From positions 1-12,634 of the forward strand of contig CAJZGD010000047.1 in assembly GCA_915275065.1 (NCBI GenBank): DNA of 12,634 nt, given 5' to 3'. The notes beneath the pieces were generated by a model. That model was not told the origin of the DNA and did no database searches. It was given only the letters and a program-made list of their open reading frames with translations. The position numbers and the translations under genes are program-made. The stretch is from an uncultured Corynebacterium sp. (GTDB taxonomy: Bacteria > Actinomycetota > Actinomycetes > Mycobacteriales > Mycobacteriaceae). This document shows positions 5,268 to 12,634 of the stretch, in pieces. The stretch's first letter is position 1, and the number at the start of each line of letters is the position of its first letter.

Positions 5268-6167
5268 ATGTCTTTTATGGGCAAAATCGCAAAGCTCGAC
5301 AGTGCCATGCAACGTGGTCTGGACAATAGCTTTGCCTATGTCTTTGGCGGTCGAGTAGTTCCCGCAGAGATTGAAGAATTACTCAAACAAGAGGCCGAAG
5401 ACAACCTCGTACGAACGTACGAAGGCACAACTGAAGCACCTAACGTGTTTGCGGTTCGGATTAGCCCGAAAGATTTCGCTAACCTGTCCAACGAACACCC
5501 CAACCTCGGCACTGATTTCGCAGATCAACTTACCCGATATTTCCGTAATAATGGGTGGATAACACCAGGTCCAGTCACCGTGACCATCCAAAGCGATGAT
5601 TCGCTTCGCACCGGGCAAAGACGCGCAGATAGTTCAGTCAGCCATACACCAGAATATGGTAGTGGGTTTTTAGGTTTAGACAGTTTCCAGAATAATTATT
5701 CGAACACACCGAACAACACATCAAACGCAGCATGGGCGGAGTCGGATTATCAAGATCAGCCATACGATCAGCAATACAGCGAATCATATACTTCCAATGA
5801 AAGCGAGCCAGAAGTGAGCAATAATCCCATCACTGAGCAAATGAGCGCCCAAGCACCCGGCCCCCAACCGCGGCCTACCTCGGCTGTCAGTTTGCTCTTA
5901 CAAGATGGTTCTTCCCGCACCTATTACGTTAATGAAGGCTCCAACATTATCGGCCGGGGCAATGACGTAGATTTTCGGCTCCCAGACACGGGGGTGTCCC
6001 GGAAACACGCTGAGATCATTTGGAATGGTCAAGATGCCATCCTAGTGGATTTACAATCAACCAATGGCACGACCGTGAACGATACTCCGATTGAAAACTG
6101 GCTGCTAGCCGACGGCGACGTCATCACCGTGGGCCACTCTCATATCGAAGTTCGCATCGTTAACTAA
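5268..6167 (+). CDS. fhaA: FHA-domain protein FhaA (DUF3662 + FHA)
   Basis: FhaA is a cytoplasmic adaptor that binds phosphothreonine on proteins modified by the PknA/PknB kinases. In mycobacteria it binds the pseudokinase domain of MviN and tunes peptidoglycan synthesis. Residues 1-120 match the N-terminal FhaA domain (DUF3662): GLDNSFAYVFGGRVVPAEIEELLK-type sequence near 17-40 and GWITPGPVTVTI at 96-107. Residues ~121-203 are a low-complexity linker rich in Ser, Asn, Gln and Tyr. The FHA domain (~205-299) has the phosphopeptide-contact residues G229-R230, S244-R245-K246-H247 and N266-G267-T268. At 299 aa it is much shorter than mycobacterial FhaA (about 527 aa), because the linker is shorter. 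The ATG at 5268 is ten bases after AAGGAGG; the next ATG (5277) is too far. It starts the operon, 21 bases before fhaB. Confidence 0.95.
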   Translation: MSFMGKIAKLDSAMQRGLDNSFAYVFGGRVVPAEIEELLKQEAEDNLVRTYEGTTEAPNVFAVRISPKDFANLSNEHPNLGTDFADQLTRYFRNNGWITPGPVTVTIQSDDSLRTGQRRADSSVSHTPEYGSGFLGLDSFQNNYSNTPNNTSNAAWAESDYQDQPYDQQYSESYTSNESEPEVSNNPITEQMSAQAPGPQPRPTSAVSLLLQDGSSRTYYVNEGSNIIGRGNDVDFRLPDTGVSRKHAEIIWNGQDAILVDLQSTNGTTVNDTPIENWLLADGDVITVGHSHIEVRIVN

Positions 6168-6188
6168 TTTAACTCATAAGGAACTTTC

Positions 6189-6662
6189 ATGGATTCAGTG
6201 ATTCTGTTTGGGCTGCGCATAGGACTACTCGTGGTTCTATGGCTGTTCATTCTCTTTGCGCTTAATTCCATGCGTAAAGATGTAAAGATCGCCGCGTCCT
6301 CCCCTAATCGGGGGGCTGGTAGTGGGGGTAGCGCATCATCGGTGCCGCCGGCCGCTCATCACGGTGGCATGCCCCAACAGATGACGATCGTCGATGGTCC
6401 CATGACCGGCTCCCGAATGGATTTAGGCGATCTCACCGAAATAACCATCGGCCGCGCCCCCGACTGCGATTTCTTGGTGTCAGATGATTTTGCTTCCGGC
6501 CGCCACGCCCGACTGATTAAACGCGACTCCGTGTGGTTTGTGGAAGACCTAGATTCCCGCAATGGCACCTTTGTGCATGGGGAAAAAATCGAAGGACCCG
6601 TGCGGGTTAGCAGCGGCTCAGATATTAAAATCGGCCGCACCACTGTGAGGTTGGTTGCCTAG
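6189..6662 (+). CDS. fhaB: FHA-domain membrane protein FhaB (FipA)
   Basis: This 157-residue protein is close in length to mycobacterial FhaB. One N-terminal transmembrane helix (about 4-26, VILFGLRIGLLVVLWLFILF) places the rest in the cytoplasm, since RKDVK follows it. A Gly/Ser/Ala linker (39-60) leads to an FHA domain (~63-156) with G88-R89, S103-G-R-H106 and N125-G126-T127, the conserved phosphothreonine-binding positions. FhaB homologues (FipA) link kinase signalling to division and wall synthesis proteins. AAGGAA lies five bases before the ATG. The stop TAG abuts the pstP ATG with no gap, so coupled translation is likely. Confidence 0.95.
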   Translation: MDSVILFGLRIGLLVVLWLFILFALNSMRKDVKIAASSPNRGAGSGGSASSVPPAAHHGGMPQQMTIVDGPMTGSRMDLGDLTEITIGRAPDCDFLVSDDFASGRHARLIKRDSVWFVEDLDSRNGTFVHGEKIEGPVRVSSGSDIKIGRTTVRLVA

Positions 6663-8312
6663 ATGAAACTAAATTATGCTATTGGCTCCGACCAAGGCCT
6701 TGTGCGGGGGAATAATGAGGATTCGGCCTATGCTGGCCCGCACCTCCTCATACTTGCCGACGGCATGGGCGGGCACGCGGCGGGAGAAGTCGCCTCCCAG
6801 CTCATGGTGGAACATGTTTCCCAACTCGATATCGACCCTGGTAGCGACGACATGCGGTCCATGTTGGCGACCGCCGCCGACGAAGCCAACCGGTCCATTG
6901 CCCGCCGGATAAAAAAGTCCCCCGAAACCGATGGCATGGGCACCACACTCACCACACTGTTGTTTAATGGGACCGAGTTTGGGCTATGCCACGTGGGTGA
7001 TTCGCGGGGTTATCGAATGCGCGACGGTAACCTAGAGCGCATTACCACCGATGATACCTATGTGCAGTCGTTGGTTGACCGGGGCGAATTAGACCCGGAG
7101 GATATTTCAACCCACCCGCAACGGTCCATGATTCTCAAGGCCTACAACGGGCGGGTGGTTGAGCCTACCCTGAAAACCCTCGACGCGCGGCCGGGCGACC
7201 GGATTATGCTCTGCTCCGATGGCTTAAGCGATCCGGTGACAGACTCCACCATTGAGACCACATTAAGCAGCGAAGGCACACCCGAGGGGGCGGTGAAACA
7301 GCTTATAGAGTTGGCGCTGCGGTCTGGTGGCCCCGACAATGTGACGGTGATTGTGGCAGATGTGGTTGCCGACAATGACACCGACACCCCCCTACCCACC
7401 GGACCCCTGATCGCGGGCGCCCCCAACACGGGCCAGGAATTAAACCCGCGCCCCGACACGTCGTCGACCCGCGCTGCCGCCGTGATTGCCGGCAGTCGAG
7501 CAGCCAAGCAGGCACAGAAAGCGCGGCAGGAAGCAGCATCGCTTGACGACGACACCCCCACGGACCCCAAAATCCCAGAAGTGCCGGATCCCGAGGACAT
7601 AGAGGATCTCGGTGATGCCACTGGTGCCGACACAGCCGATATCGCCAATGGCGATGATGGCGTCGACGATGGGTATGGCACCGAGGAAAAACCAGCCACA
7701 AAAAAGAAGGAGAAAAAAAAGAAGACCCGGAAAAATCGACGCGGCTGGATCATGGGACTCGTCTTCATTATCATTGTTGCGGTATTGGTCACCTGTTTCT
7801 TTTTTGTTGACAAGTACATGAAAGACCGGTACTTCATCACCGTCAATGCGAACGACAAAATCGTCATTAACCAGGGAATGAGCTCGGATATATTGGGTGG
7901 ATTATGGAATACCCCCTACCAAGAGGCATGTCTGAATGCGAACGATAATCTCACCACCATTCAGGTGGGAGCCATTGAATCCTGTCACCGATTTGGCTTA
8001 AATGATTTAAAGGAAACCGCCCGAGGTTCCATTTCTTCACTTCCCGGTGGTGATTACAGTGAAGTACTGCAACAACTCCACCGACTTGCAGCCGAAGCAC
8101 TCCCAGCATGTGTGATACGCAAGAGTGAGACACAAACAGCAGCCCCACCAACGCCACCAGCACCAAGTGAGGCACCGCGCTCCGACAACAACACCCCAGG
8201 GGAGGAACCACCAACGTCAACTGAACCAGTTCCTACCCCCACAACTTCACAGCAAGTAGTAGACGACGGCAATCTCAACACTCCAGGAGTAACCTGCCGG
8301 GAGGTGAATTAG
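6663..8312 (+). CDS. pstP: Membrane PP2C-type Ser/Thr phosphatase PstP (Ppp)
   Basis: PstP removes phosphate from PknA/PknB substrates and from the kinases. Residues 1-235 are the PP2C catalytic domain with all metal-site motifs: NNED (17-20), ADGMGGH (32-38), HVGDSRGYR (110-118), CSDGLSD (184-190) and GGPDN (222-226). Residues ~236-345 are an acidic linker, followed by the lysine run KKKEKKKK (347-354), a single membrane helix (~362-382) and an external C-terminal region (383-549). The outside part has four cysteines (423, 441, 483, 545), which could form two disulfides, and a Pro/Thr/Ser-rich stretch (~490-530). Its length, 549 aa, is slightly above mycobacterial PstP. The start abuts the fhaB stop; rodA begins two bases after the stop. 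The lysine codons contain an A-tract with a canonical slippery heptamer (see findings). Confidence 0.96.
   Translation: MKLNYAIGSDQGLVRGNNEDSAYAGPHLLILADGMGGHAAGEVASQLMVEHVSQLDIDPGSDDMRSMLATAADEANRSIARRIKKSPETDGMGTTLTTLLFNGTEFGLCHVGDSRGYRMRDGNLERITTDDTYVQSLVDRGELDPEDISTHPQRSMILKAYNGRVVEPTLKTLDARPGDRIMLCSDGLSDPVTDSTIETTLSSEGTPEGAVKQLIELALRSGGPDNVTVIVADVVADNDTDTPLPTGPLIAGAPNTGQELNPRPDTSSTRAAAVIAGSRAAKQAQKARQEAASLDDDTPTDPKIPEVPDPEDIEDLGDATGADTADIANGDDGVDDGYGTEEKPATKKKEKKKKTRKNRRGWIMGLVFIIIVAVLVTCFFFVDKYMKDRYFITVNANDKIVINQGMSSDILGGLWNTPYQEACLNANDNLTTIQVGAIESCHRFGLNDLKETARGSISSLPGGDYSEVLQQLHRLAAEALPACVIRKSETQTAAPPTPPAPSEAPRSDNNTPGEEPPTSTEPVPTPTTSQQVVDDGNLNTPGVTCREVN
7713..7721 (+). promoter_or_regulatory. 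Candidate slippery site A_AAA_AAG in pstP
   Basis: Eight A residues (7713-7720) and a G form codons AAA AAA AAG (K351-K353), giving the heptamer A AAA AAG in the phase used for -1 frameshifting. An SD-like AAGGAG (7707-7712) lies immediately upstream. In the -1 frame a TGA is reached at 7808-7810 before the membrane helix could be made. Slippage is not demonstrated, and no clear downstream hairpin was seen. Confidence 0.25.
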
Positions 8313-8314
8313 TT

Positions 8315-9637
8315 ATGAATATTTTCCGCCGAATCATTGGCCGCGGCACGGAATTTGCGCTGCTCCTCGCGGCCACAATCATCATTACTGTCGTCATGCT
8401 CAACCTGTATACGGCACAGGGAATCAAGCTCAATAGCGATATTGGGTGGGTCATCGGCGGCTTCATTGGGGTGTTTACCATCGCCCATTTGACCCTCTGC
8501 TTCCTCGCCCCCCAGGCCGACCAATTCATGCTGCCAGTGGCTGCGCTGGTCAATGGGTTAGGGTTGGCCATGATTCACCGGATTGATTTGGCGGAAGAGA
8601 CCCACCTGGTGTCCCGCCAGGTCATGTGGATGGTGGTAGGCATTGGCCTGCTCATTACGGTGCTGGTGTTCCTGCGTGACCACCGTAGTTTGCAGCGCTA
8701 CTCCTATGTGCTGGGCGCCATCGGGCTGTTCCTCTTGGCCATGCCGCTATGGTGGCCATTTAAGGGTGCGCATTCGGATGCAAAAATTTGGGTGTCATTT
8801 GGCCCTATTTCCCTCCAGCCGGGCGAATTTTCCAAGATTTTATTATTGCTGTTTTTTGCCCAATTATTGGTGACAAAACGAACCCTTTTTAATCTTGCCG
8901 GTAAACGATTTTTAGGCCTGGAATTTCCCCGCCTGCGTGACCTCGCCCCCATCCTGGGTGTGTGGGGCTTCGCCATTTTAATCATGGCCGGCGAAAACGA
9001 CTTCGGCCCGGCCCTCCTGTTGTTTAGCACGGTGCTGGGCATGCTGTACCTATCGACGAACCGGGTGTCGTGGCTGCTCATCGGCACCGTTTTGGTTGCG
9101 GTGGGCGGCACCGCCGTCTACCAGGTTTCGAGCAAGATTCAGGATCGATTCTCTAACTTCCTCGACCCGATCGGGAACTACGACACCACCGGCTACCAGC
9201 TTTCCCAAGCCCTGTTCGGCATGTCCACCGGCGGGGTAACCGGTTCCGGGTTTGGCTCCGGGTTCCCCCAGAATGTGCCGGTGGCCGAGTCGGACTTTAT
9301 TCTGGCCGCCATTGGGGAAGAAATGGGATTGGTGGGCCTGGCTGCGGTATTGATCCTGTTCACGATCTTCATTAGCCGGGGCATGAATATTGCGCTCAAG
9401 GCCAAGGATGTGTACGGCAAGCTGCTGGCTTCCGGCCTATCCCTGACCTTGGCGGTGCAGATTTTCGTGGTGACCGCCGGCATTTCGGCGCTCATGCCCA
9501 TGACTGGTCTGACCACGCCCTTTATGTCACAAGGCGGATCATCATTGATGGCTAACTATATTTTGCTGGCAATCATGCTGCGGATTTCCGACGCCTCCCG
9601 AACCGGCTCCATGGGGCAACAGGTGGTGAAACGATGA
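8315..9637 (+). CDS. rodA: SEDS peptidoglycan glycosyltransferase RodA
   Basis: RodA polymerises lipid II into glycan strands during elongation, working with a class B penicillin-binding protein, here PbpA. The 440-residue protein has about ten to twelve hydrophobic segments. Family motifs are present in order: ISLQPGEFSK (165-174), NDFGPALLLFSTVLGMLYL (228-246), the extracellular loop RFSNFLDP (278-285), SQALFGMSTGGVTGSGFGSG (297-316), AESDFILAAIGEEMGL (324-339) and FMSQGGSS (403-410). D284 in the loop is the likely essential aspartate by comparison with E. coli RodA; this is from memory of the family. The ATG has GGGAGG ten bases upstream, formed by the end of pstP. The last four bases overlap pbpA (ATGA), consistent with joint production of the polymerase pair. 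Confidence 0.95.
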   Translation: MNIFRRIIGRGTEFALLLAATIIITVVMLNLYTAQGIKLNSDIGWVIGGFIGVFTIAHLTLCFLAPQADQFMLPVAALVNGLGLAMIHRIDLAEETHLVSRQVMWMVVGIGLLITVLVFLRDHRSLQRYSYVLGAIGLFLLAMPLWWPFKGAHSDAKIWVSFGPISLQPGEFSKILLLLFFAQLLVTKRTLFNLAGKRFLGLEFPRLRDLAPILGVWGFAILIMAGENDFGPALLLFSTVLGMLYLSTNRVSWLLIGTVLVAVGGTAVYQVSSKIQDRFSNFLDPIGNYDTTGYQLSQALFGMSTGGVTGSGFGSGFPQNVPVAESDFILAAIGEEMGLVGLAAVLILFTIFISRGMNIALKAKDVYGKLLASGLSLTLAVQIFVVTAGISALMPMTGLTTPFMSQGGSSLMANYILLAIMLRISDASRTGSMGQQVVKR

Positions 9638-11100
9638 CCATGAATAAACCCATCCGAAACATCATGTTTTTTGCGCTCATCATGGTGATTATTTTGATGG
9701 CAAATTTAAGCATTGTTCATGTGTTTAAAGAAGACGAATATGCCAATAATCCCCTGAACCGTCGCATGTTTATTAAGGCGAAATTGCAGCCGCGTGGCCA
9801 AATCTCCGCCGGCGGCATTGTGCTGGCCGAGTCTAAGCAGGAGGAAGAAAACGGCTTCTACCACCGGGAATACCCCAACCATTCGCAGCAGTTCGGCATT
9901 GTTGAGGGCTACCTGTCCGACGTGTATGGCTCGAACGGTATTGAATCCTCCTATAACGATATTTTGAGCGGCACCGCTAATTCCCCCAAGCTGTGGTGGA
10001 AAAAGCTTATCTCCAATGAAAAGGTAGTGGGGAATGTGGAATTAACCCTCATTCCCTCCGTGCAGCAGGCCGCCTACAGTAAAATGTCCGATGCTGGATA
10101 TGAGGGCGCCGTGGTGGCGATTAAGCCGTCGACAGGCGAAGTCCTCGCCATGGCCTCTACGCCGTCGTATGATTCGGCAAAAATCGCCGACGAAAACACC
10201 GCGGAGGAAGCCTGGAAGCAATACACCGAGGATGAGGGTTCGCCGCTGCTCAACCACGCCACCCAAGACATTCTGCCCCCCGGTTCCACGTTTAAGGTGA
10301 TTACCACCGCTGCCGCGCTGGCCAGCGGCAAATACGGGCCCAGTTCCACGCTCACCGGCGAGTCGCAAATCACCCTGCCGGGCACCACCGCCACCCTGGA
10401 AAACTATGGTGGCCAAACCTGCGCCGGCTCAAACCAGGTGTCGCTGCTTACCGCCTTCCAATACTCGTGCAATACCGCCTTCGTGCAAATGTCCATTGAT
10501 GTGGGCACCGACCAACTGCGCACCGCCGCCGCCGCATTTGGGGTAGAGGAACAATACGACCTGGGACTTCCCATGTCTAAGGGCACGCTCGGCCCTATTC
10601 CCGACAATGCCGCCCTCGGCCAATCCTCCATTGGTCAGCGCGACGTGTCCATGAGCGTGCTGCAAAACGCCGTGGTTGCGGCCACCGTCGCCAATGGTGG
10701 GGTGCGCATGGAACCCCACGTGGTGTCCAAGGTACGCGCCAACGACCTGTCCATCCTCAGCGAAACGAAACCCAAGGAGCTCTCCCACGACATTAAGCCG
10801 GAAACCGCGGAGACGCTCACGCAGCTCATGCGCGCATCCGAACAGCATACCTCGGGCGGTAGCAGCAGCCTCAACATTGCGTCGAAGACTGGCACGGCCG
10901 AACACGGCGAAGACTCCCGTAACTCCAACCCACACGCCTGGTATATTGCCTTCGCCCCCGGTGAAGACATTGCCGTGGCAGTCGTGGTGAAAAATGGTGG
11001 TGACCGGGGCCAAGCCGCAACCGGTGGTTCCGTTGCCGCGCCCATTGGACGTGCCGTCATCTCAGCCGTGCAGGCTGCGAATGCCCAAGGAGGCAAATAA
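9634..11100 (+). CDS. pbpA: Class B penicillin-binding protein PbpA (transpeptidase)
   Basis: PbpA crosslinks peptidoglycan outside the membrane. An N-terminal anchor helix (~9-30) is followed by a dimerisation/linker domain and the transpeptidase domain (~155-475). The three active-site motifs are intact: S218-T-F-K221 with catalytic serine (in PPGSTFK), S278-C-N280 and K418-T-G420. Cys263 and Cys279 lie close together and could form a disulfide. Length 488 is near mycobacterial PbpA (491). The chosen ATG (9634) overlaps the rodA stop; an ATG two codons later (9640) is possible. The ribosome binding site is weak (AGGTGG), which fits translational coupling. It is the direct partner of RodA and, in mycobacteria, a target of the neighbouring kinases. 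The stop TAA shares its last base with the pknA ATG. Confidence 0.96.
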   Translation: MTMNKPIRNIMFFALIMVIILMANLSIVHVFKEDEYANNPLNRRMFIKAKLQPRGQISAGGIVLAESKQEEENGFYHREYPNHSQQFGIVEGYLSDVYGSNGIESSYNDILSGTANSPKLWWKKLISNEKVVGNVELTLIPSVQQAAYSKMSDAGYEGAVVAIKPSTGEVLAMASTPSYDSAKIADENTAEEAWKQYTEDEGSPLLNHATQDILPPGSTFKVITTAAALASGKYGPSSTLTGESQITLPGTTATLENYGGQTCAGSNQVSLLTAFQYSCNTAFVQMSIDVGTDQLRTAAAAFGVEEQYDLGLPMSKGTLGPIPDNAALGQSSIGQRDVSMSVLQNAVVAATVANGGVRMEPHVVSKVRANDLSILSETKPKELSHDIKPETAETLTQLMRASEQHTSGGSSSLNIASKTGTAEHGEDSRNSNPHAWYIAFAPGEDIAVAVVVKNGGDRGQAATGGSVAAPIGRAVISAVQAANAQGGK

Positions 11101-12634
11101 TGAGCGAACAAGACATGCTGCAAGACCTCTTGGGCGACGAATACTTGCTCAACTGGGTGGTTGGTAACGGTGGCATGTCCACCGTGTGGCTTGCCGACGA
11201 CATCGAGAACGAGCGCGAGGTAGCCGTCAAGGTGCTCCGGCCGGAGTTTTCCGACAATGTGGAATTCCTCTCCAGGTTCCGAAATGAGGCGTTGGCCAGC
11301 GAAGACATCCGTAATGACAATGTGGTGGAAACCTACAATTATAAGGAAGTCACCGACGATTCCGGCCGGACTTTCTGCTTCATTGTCATGGAGTTCATTC
11401 GGGGCGAATCCCTAGCGGACATGCTCATTAGGAAGGGGTCGCTCCTGGAGCCCGACGCCCTCGACATTCTGGAACAGGCCGCCCACGGCCTGGCCGCCAT
11501 CCACGAACGCGGCCTCGTCCACCGGGATATCAAGCCCGGTAACCTGCTCATCACCCAAAACGGCAAGGTGAAAATCACCGACTTTGGTATCGCCAAGGCC
11601 GCGGCTGCCGCACCGCTCACCCGCACCGGCATGGTGGTGGGCACCGCCCAATACGTGTCCCCGGAACAAGCCCAAGGCAAAGACGTCACCACCGCCACCG
11701 ACGTGTACTCCCTAGGGGTGGTCGGCTACGAGATGTTGGCCGGTAAACGGCCGTTCTCTGGGGACTCCTCCGTGTCGGTGGCCATTGCGCACATCAACCA
11801 GGCACCCCCGGCCCTGCCTACGTCGATTAGCGCCCCCACCCGGGAACTCATTGGTATTGCGCTCCGCAAAGAGCCGGAACACCGGTACTCCGATGGGGCG
11901 GAATTGGAAAAAGCCGTGGCAGCTGCCCGGTTAGGCAAGCGGCCGCCGCAACCGGTGGGCGTCGCCACGCCGTCGCAAAGCATGGAGGAAACCTCCGCCA
12001 CCGCTCAAACCTCGCAAATACCCGCAACCGACGCCACCACCATAGCGCCGCAGGAAACCGTCGGGTCGCGCATGAATCCCCCCACTACCCCACCGGTGCG
12101 AGCTGCGAATATGCCGGCGCGGGCGACATCGACGACCATTGCGCCGCCGCGGAAACCACAACCGCGACCCCAGCCGGAACCGGAAGAGGAGTCGCGCACA
12201 ACCGGGCTTATCACCGGCATTGGTATTTCGATAGTGCTGGCCATTGCGGTTATAGTCGGCATGTACTATTTCTCGGGAGGCAAATGGACGGGTACGTCAC
12301 AGGAGAAAAGCTCGTCTGCTGCAGCAACCACCACGTCATCAAGTCCACGGGAGGCGACAGTCACCCAAGACACGCCCGTGCAACAAGCTCCCCAGGTTCC
12401 TGATAATTATACTAATAATAATCAGTACGAGGCACCATCCCAGCCAACTGTGCAGCACAATAATCAGTCCACGGTGGGAACCCCCTCATACCAACCCACC
12501 TATGCACAGCCGACGCCAACCCCCACAGTGGTTATTACGGATCTCCCAACCGCAGTTCCCACTGCTGTACAACCACCAGTCGTCACCGAGCCGACAGCAC
12601 AACCGGACCCGGGTGATGGTAACGGTGGTGGCGG
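11100..12634 (+). CDS. pknA: Transmembrane Ser/Thr protein kinase PknA (3' truncated by window)
   Basis: 511 codons are visible and the frame runs off the right edge. The kinase domain (~14-275) has a glycine loop VGNGGMSTV (21-29), the ATP lysine K44 in VAVKVLRPE, the catalytic loop HRDIKPGN (141-148), DFG at 161-163, activation-loop T174 and T176 in LTRTGMVVGTAQY, and SPE (187-189) instead of APE. A Pro/Ala/Thr juxtamembrane linker (~281-366) leads to one membrane helix (369-391). The external part seen (392-511) is rich in Pro, Thr, Gln and Asn, turns glycine-rich at the edge, and shows no PASTA domain. That, and the position after pbpA, favours PknA over PknB, which normally follows. AAGGAGG lies six bases before the ATG, and the start overlaps the pbpA stop by one base. 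The kinase phosphorylates wall and division proteins read by FhaA/FhaB. Confidence 0.93.
   Translation, partial: MSEQDMLQDLLGDEYLLNWVVGNGGMSTVWLADDIENEREVAVKVLRPEFSDNVEFLSRFRNEALASEDIRNDNVVETYNYKEVTDDSGRTFCFIVMEFIRGESLADMLIRKGSLLEPDALDILEQAAHGLAAIHERGLVHRDIKPGNLLITQNGKVKITDFGIAKAAAAAPLTRTGMVVGTAQYVSPEQAQGKDVTTATDVYSLGVVGYEMLAGKRPFSGDSSVSVAIAHINQAPPALPTSISAPTRELIGIALRKEPEHRYSDGAELEKAVAAARLGKRPPQPVGVATPSQSMEETSATAQTSQIPATDATTIAPQETVGSRMNPPTTPPVRAANMPARATSTTIAPPRKPQPRPQPEPEEESRTTGLITGIGISIVLAIAVIVGMYYFSGGKWTGTSQEKSSSAAATTTSSSPREATVTQDTPVQQAPQVPDNYTNNNQYEAPSQPTVQHNNQSTVGTPSYQPTYAQPTPTPTVVITDLPTAVPTAVQPPVVTEPTAQPDPGDGNGGG

Noticed and set aside
7142..7867. 241-codon open frame antisense to pstP
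   Set aside because: It is Ser/Thr/Ala-rich, has no recognisable motif, and lies wholly opposite a well-supported phosphatase gene; typical of the complementary strand of GC-rich coding DNA.
10429..11013. 194-codon open frame antisense to pbpA
   Set aside because: It is opposite the transpeptidase domain with all active-site motifs and shows no protein-like features of its own.

Overview
The window looks like chromosomal DNA from a Corynebacterium or a close relative. The strongest reason is the plus-strand run fhaA-fhaB-pstP-rodA-pbpA-pknA (5268 to the right edge). This is the conserved actinobacterial cell-shape and Ser/Thr-phosphosignalling operon, which usually ends with pknB and usually lies near oriC. 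Moderate GC content, AGGAGG-type ribosome binding sites, GTG starts and TANANT-like -10 boxes fit. The genus is an inference.

Left part (1-2210): the 3' end of an M20-type metallohydrolase gene (+) converges on an MHS-family MFS transporter gene (-). The gaps on both sides of the transporter hold four copies (A-D) of a 66-67 bp palindromic repeat. Two lie in the convergent gap and two lie upstream of the transporter. One repeat flank contains the transporter stop codon, and copy C has its core reversed relative to the other three.

Middle part (2208-5067), all on the minus strand: an AbiEi-like/DUF559 (Vsr-fold) protein without a visible toxin partner; a CHY zinc-finger protein translationally coupled to an unrecognised 119-aa protein; a lipoprotein with a repetitive Pro/Thr/Glu stalk; and a tRNA-Leu(CAG) followed by a clear intrinsic terminator.

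Right part (5268-12634), plus strand: six tightly packed genes with gaps of 21, 0 and 2 nt, then overlaps of 4 and 1 nt. PknA is a membrane Ser/Thr kinase and PstP a membrane PP2C phosphatase that would reverse its action. FhaA and FhaB are phosphothreonine-binding FHA adaptors. RodA (SEDS glycosyltransferase) and PbpA (class B transpeptidase) form the peptidoglycan polymerase/crosslinker pair under this control. PknA is cut by the window edge. The most speculative item here is a slippery A-tract just before the PstP membrane segment, where a frame change would release a soluble phosphatase.

The core operon is well known. The candidates for something undescribed are the palindromic repeat family with its inverted core, the 119-aa/CHY zinc-finger pair, and the PstP slippery site.
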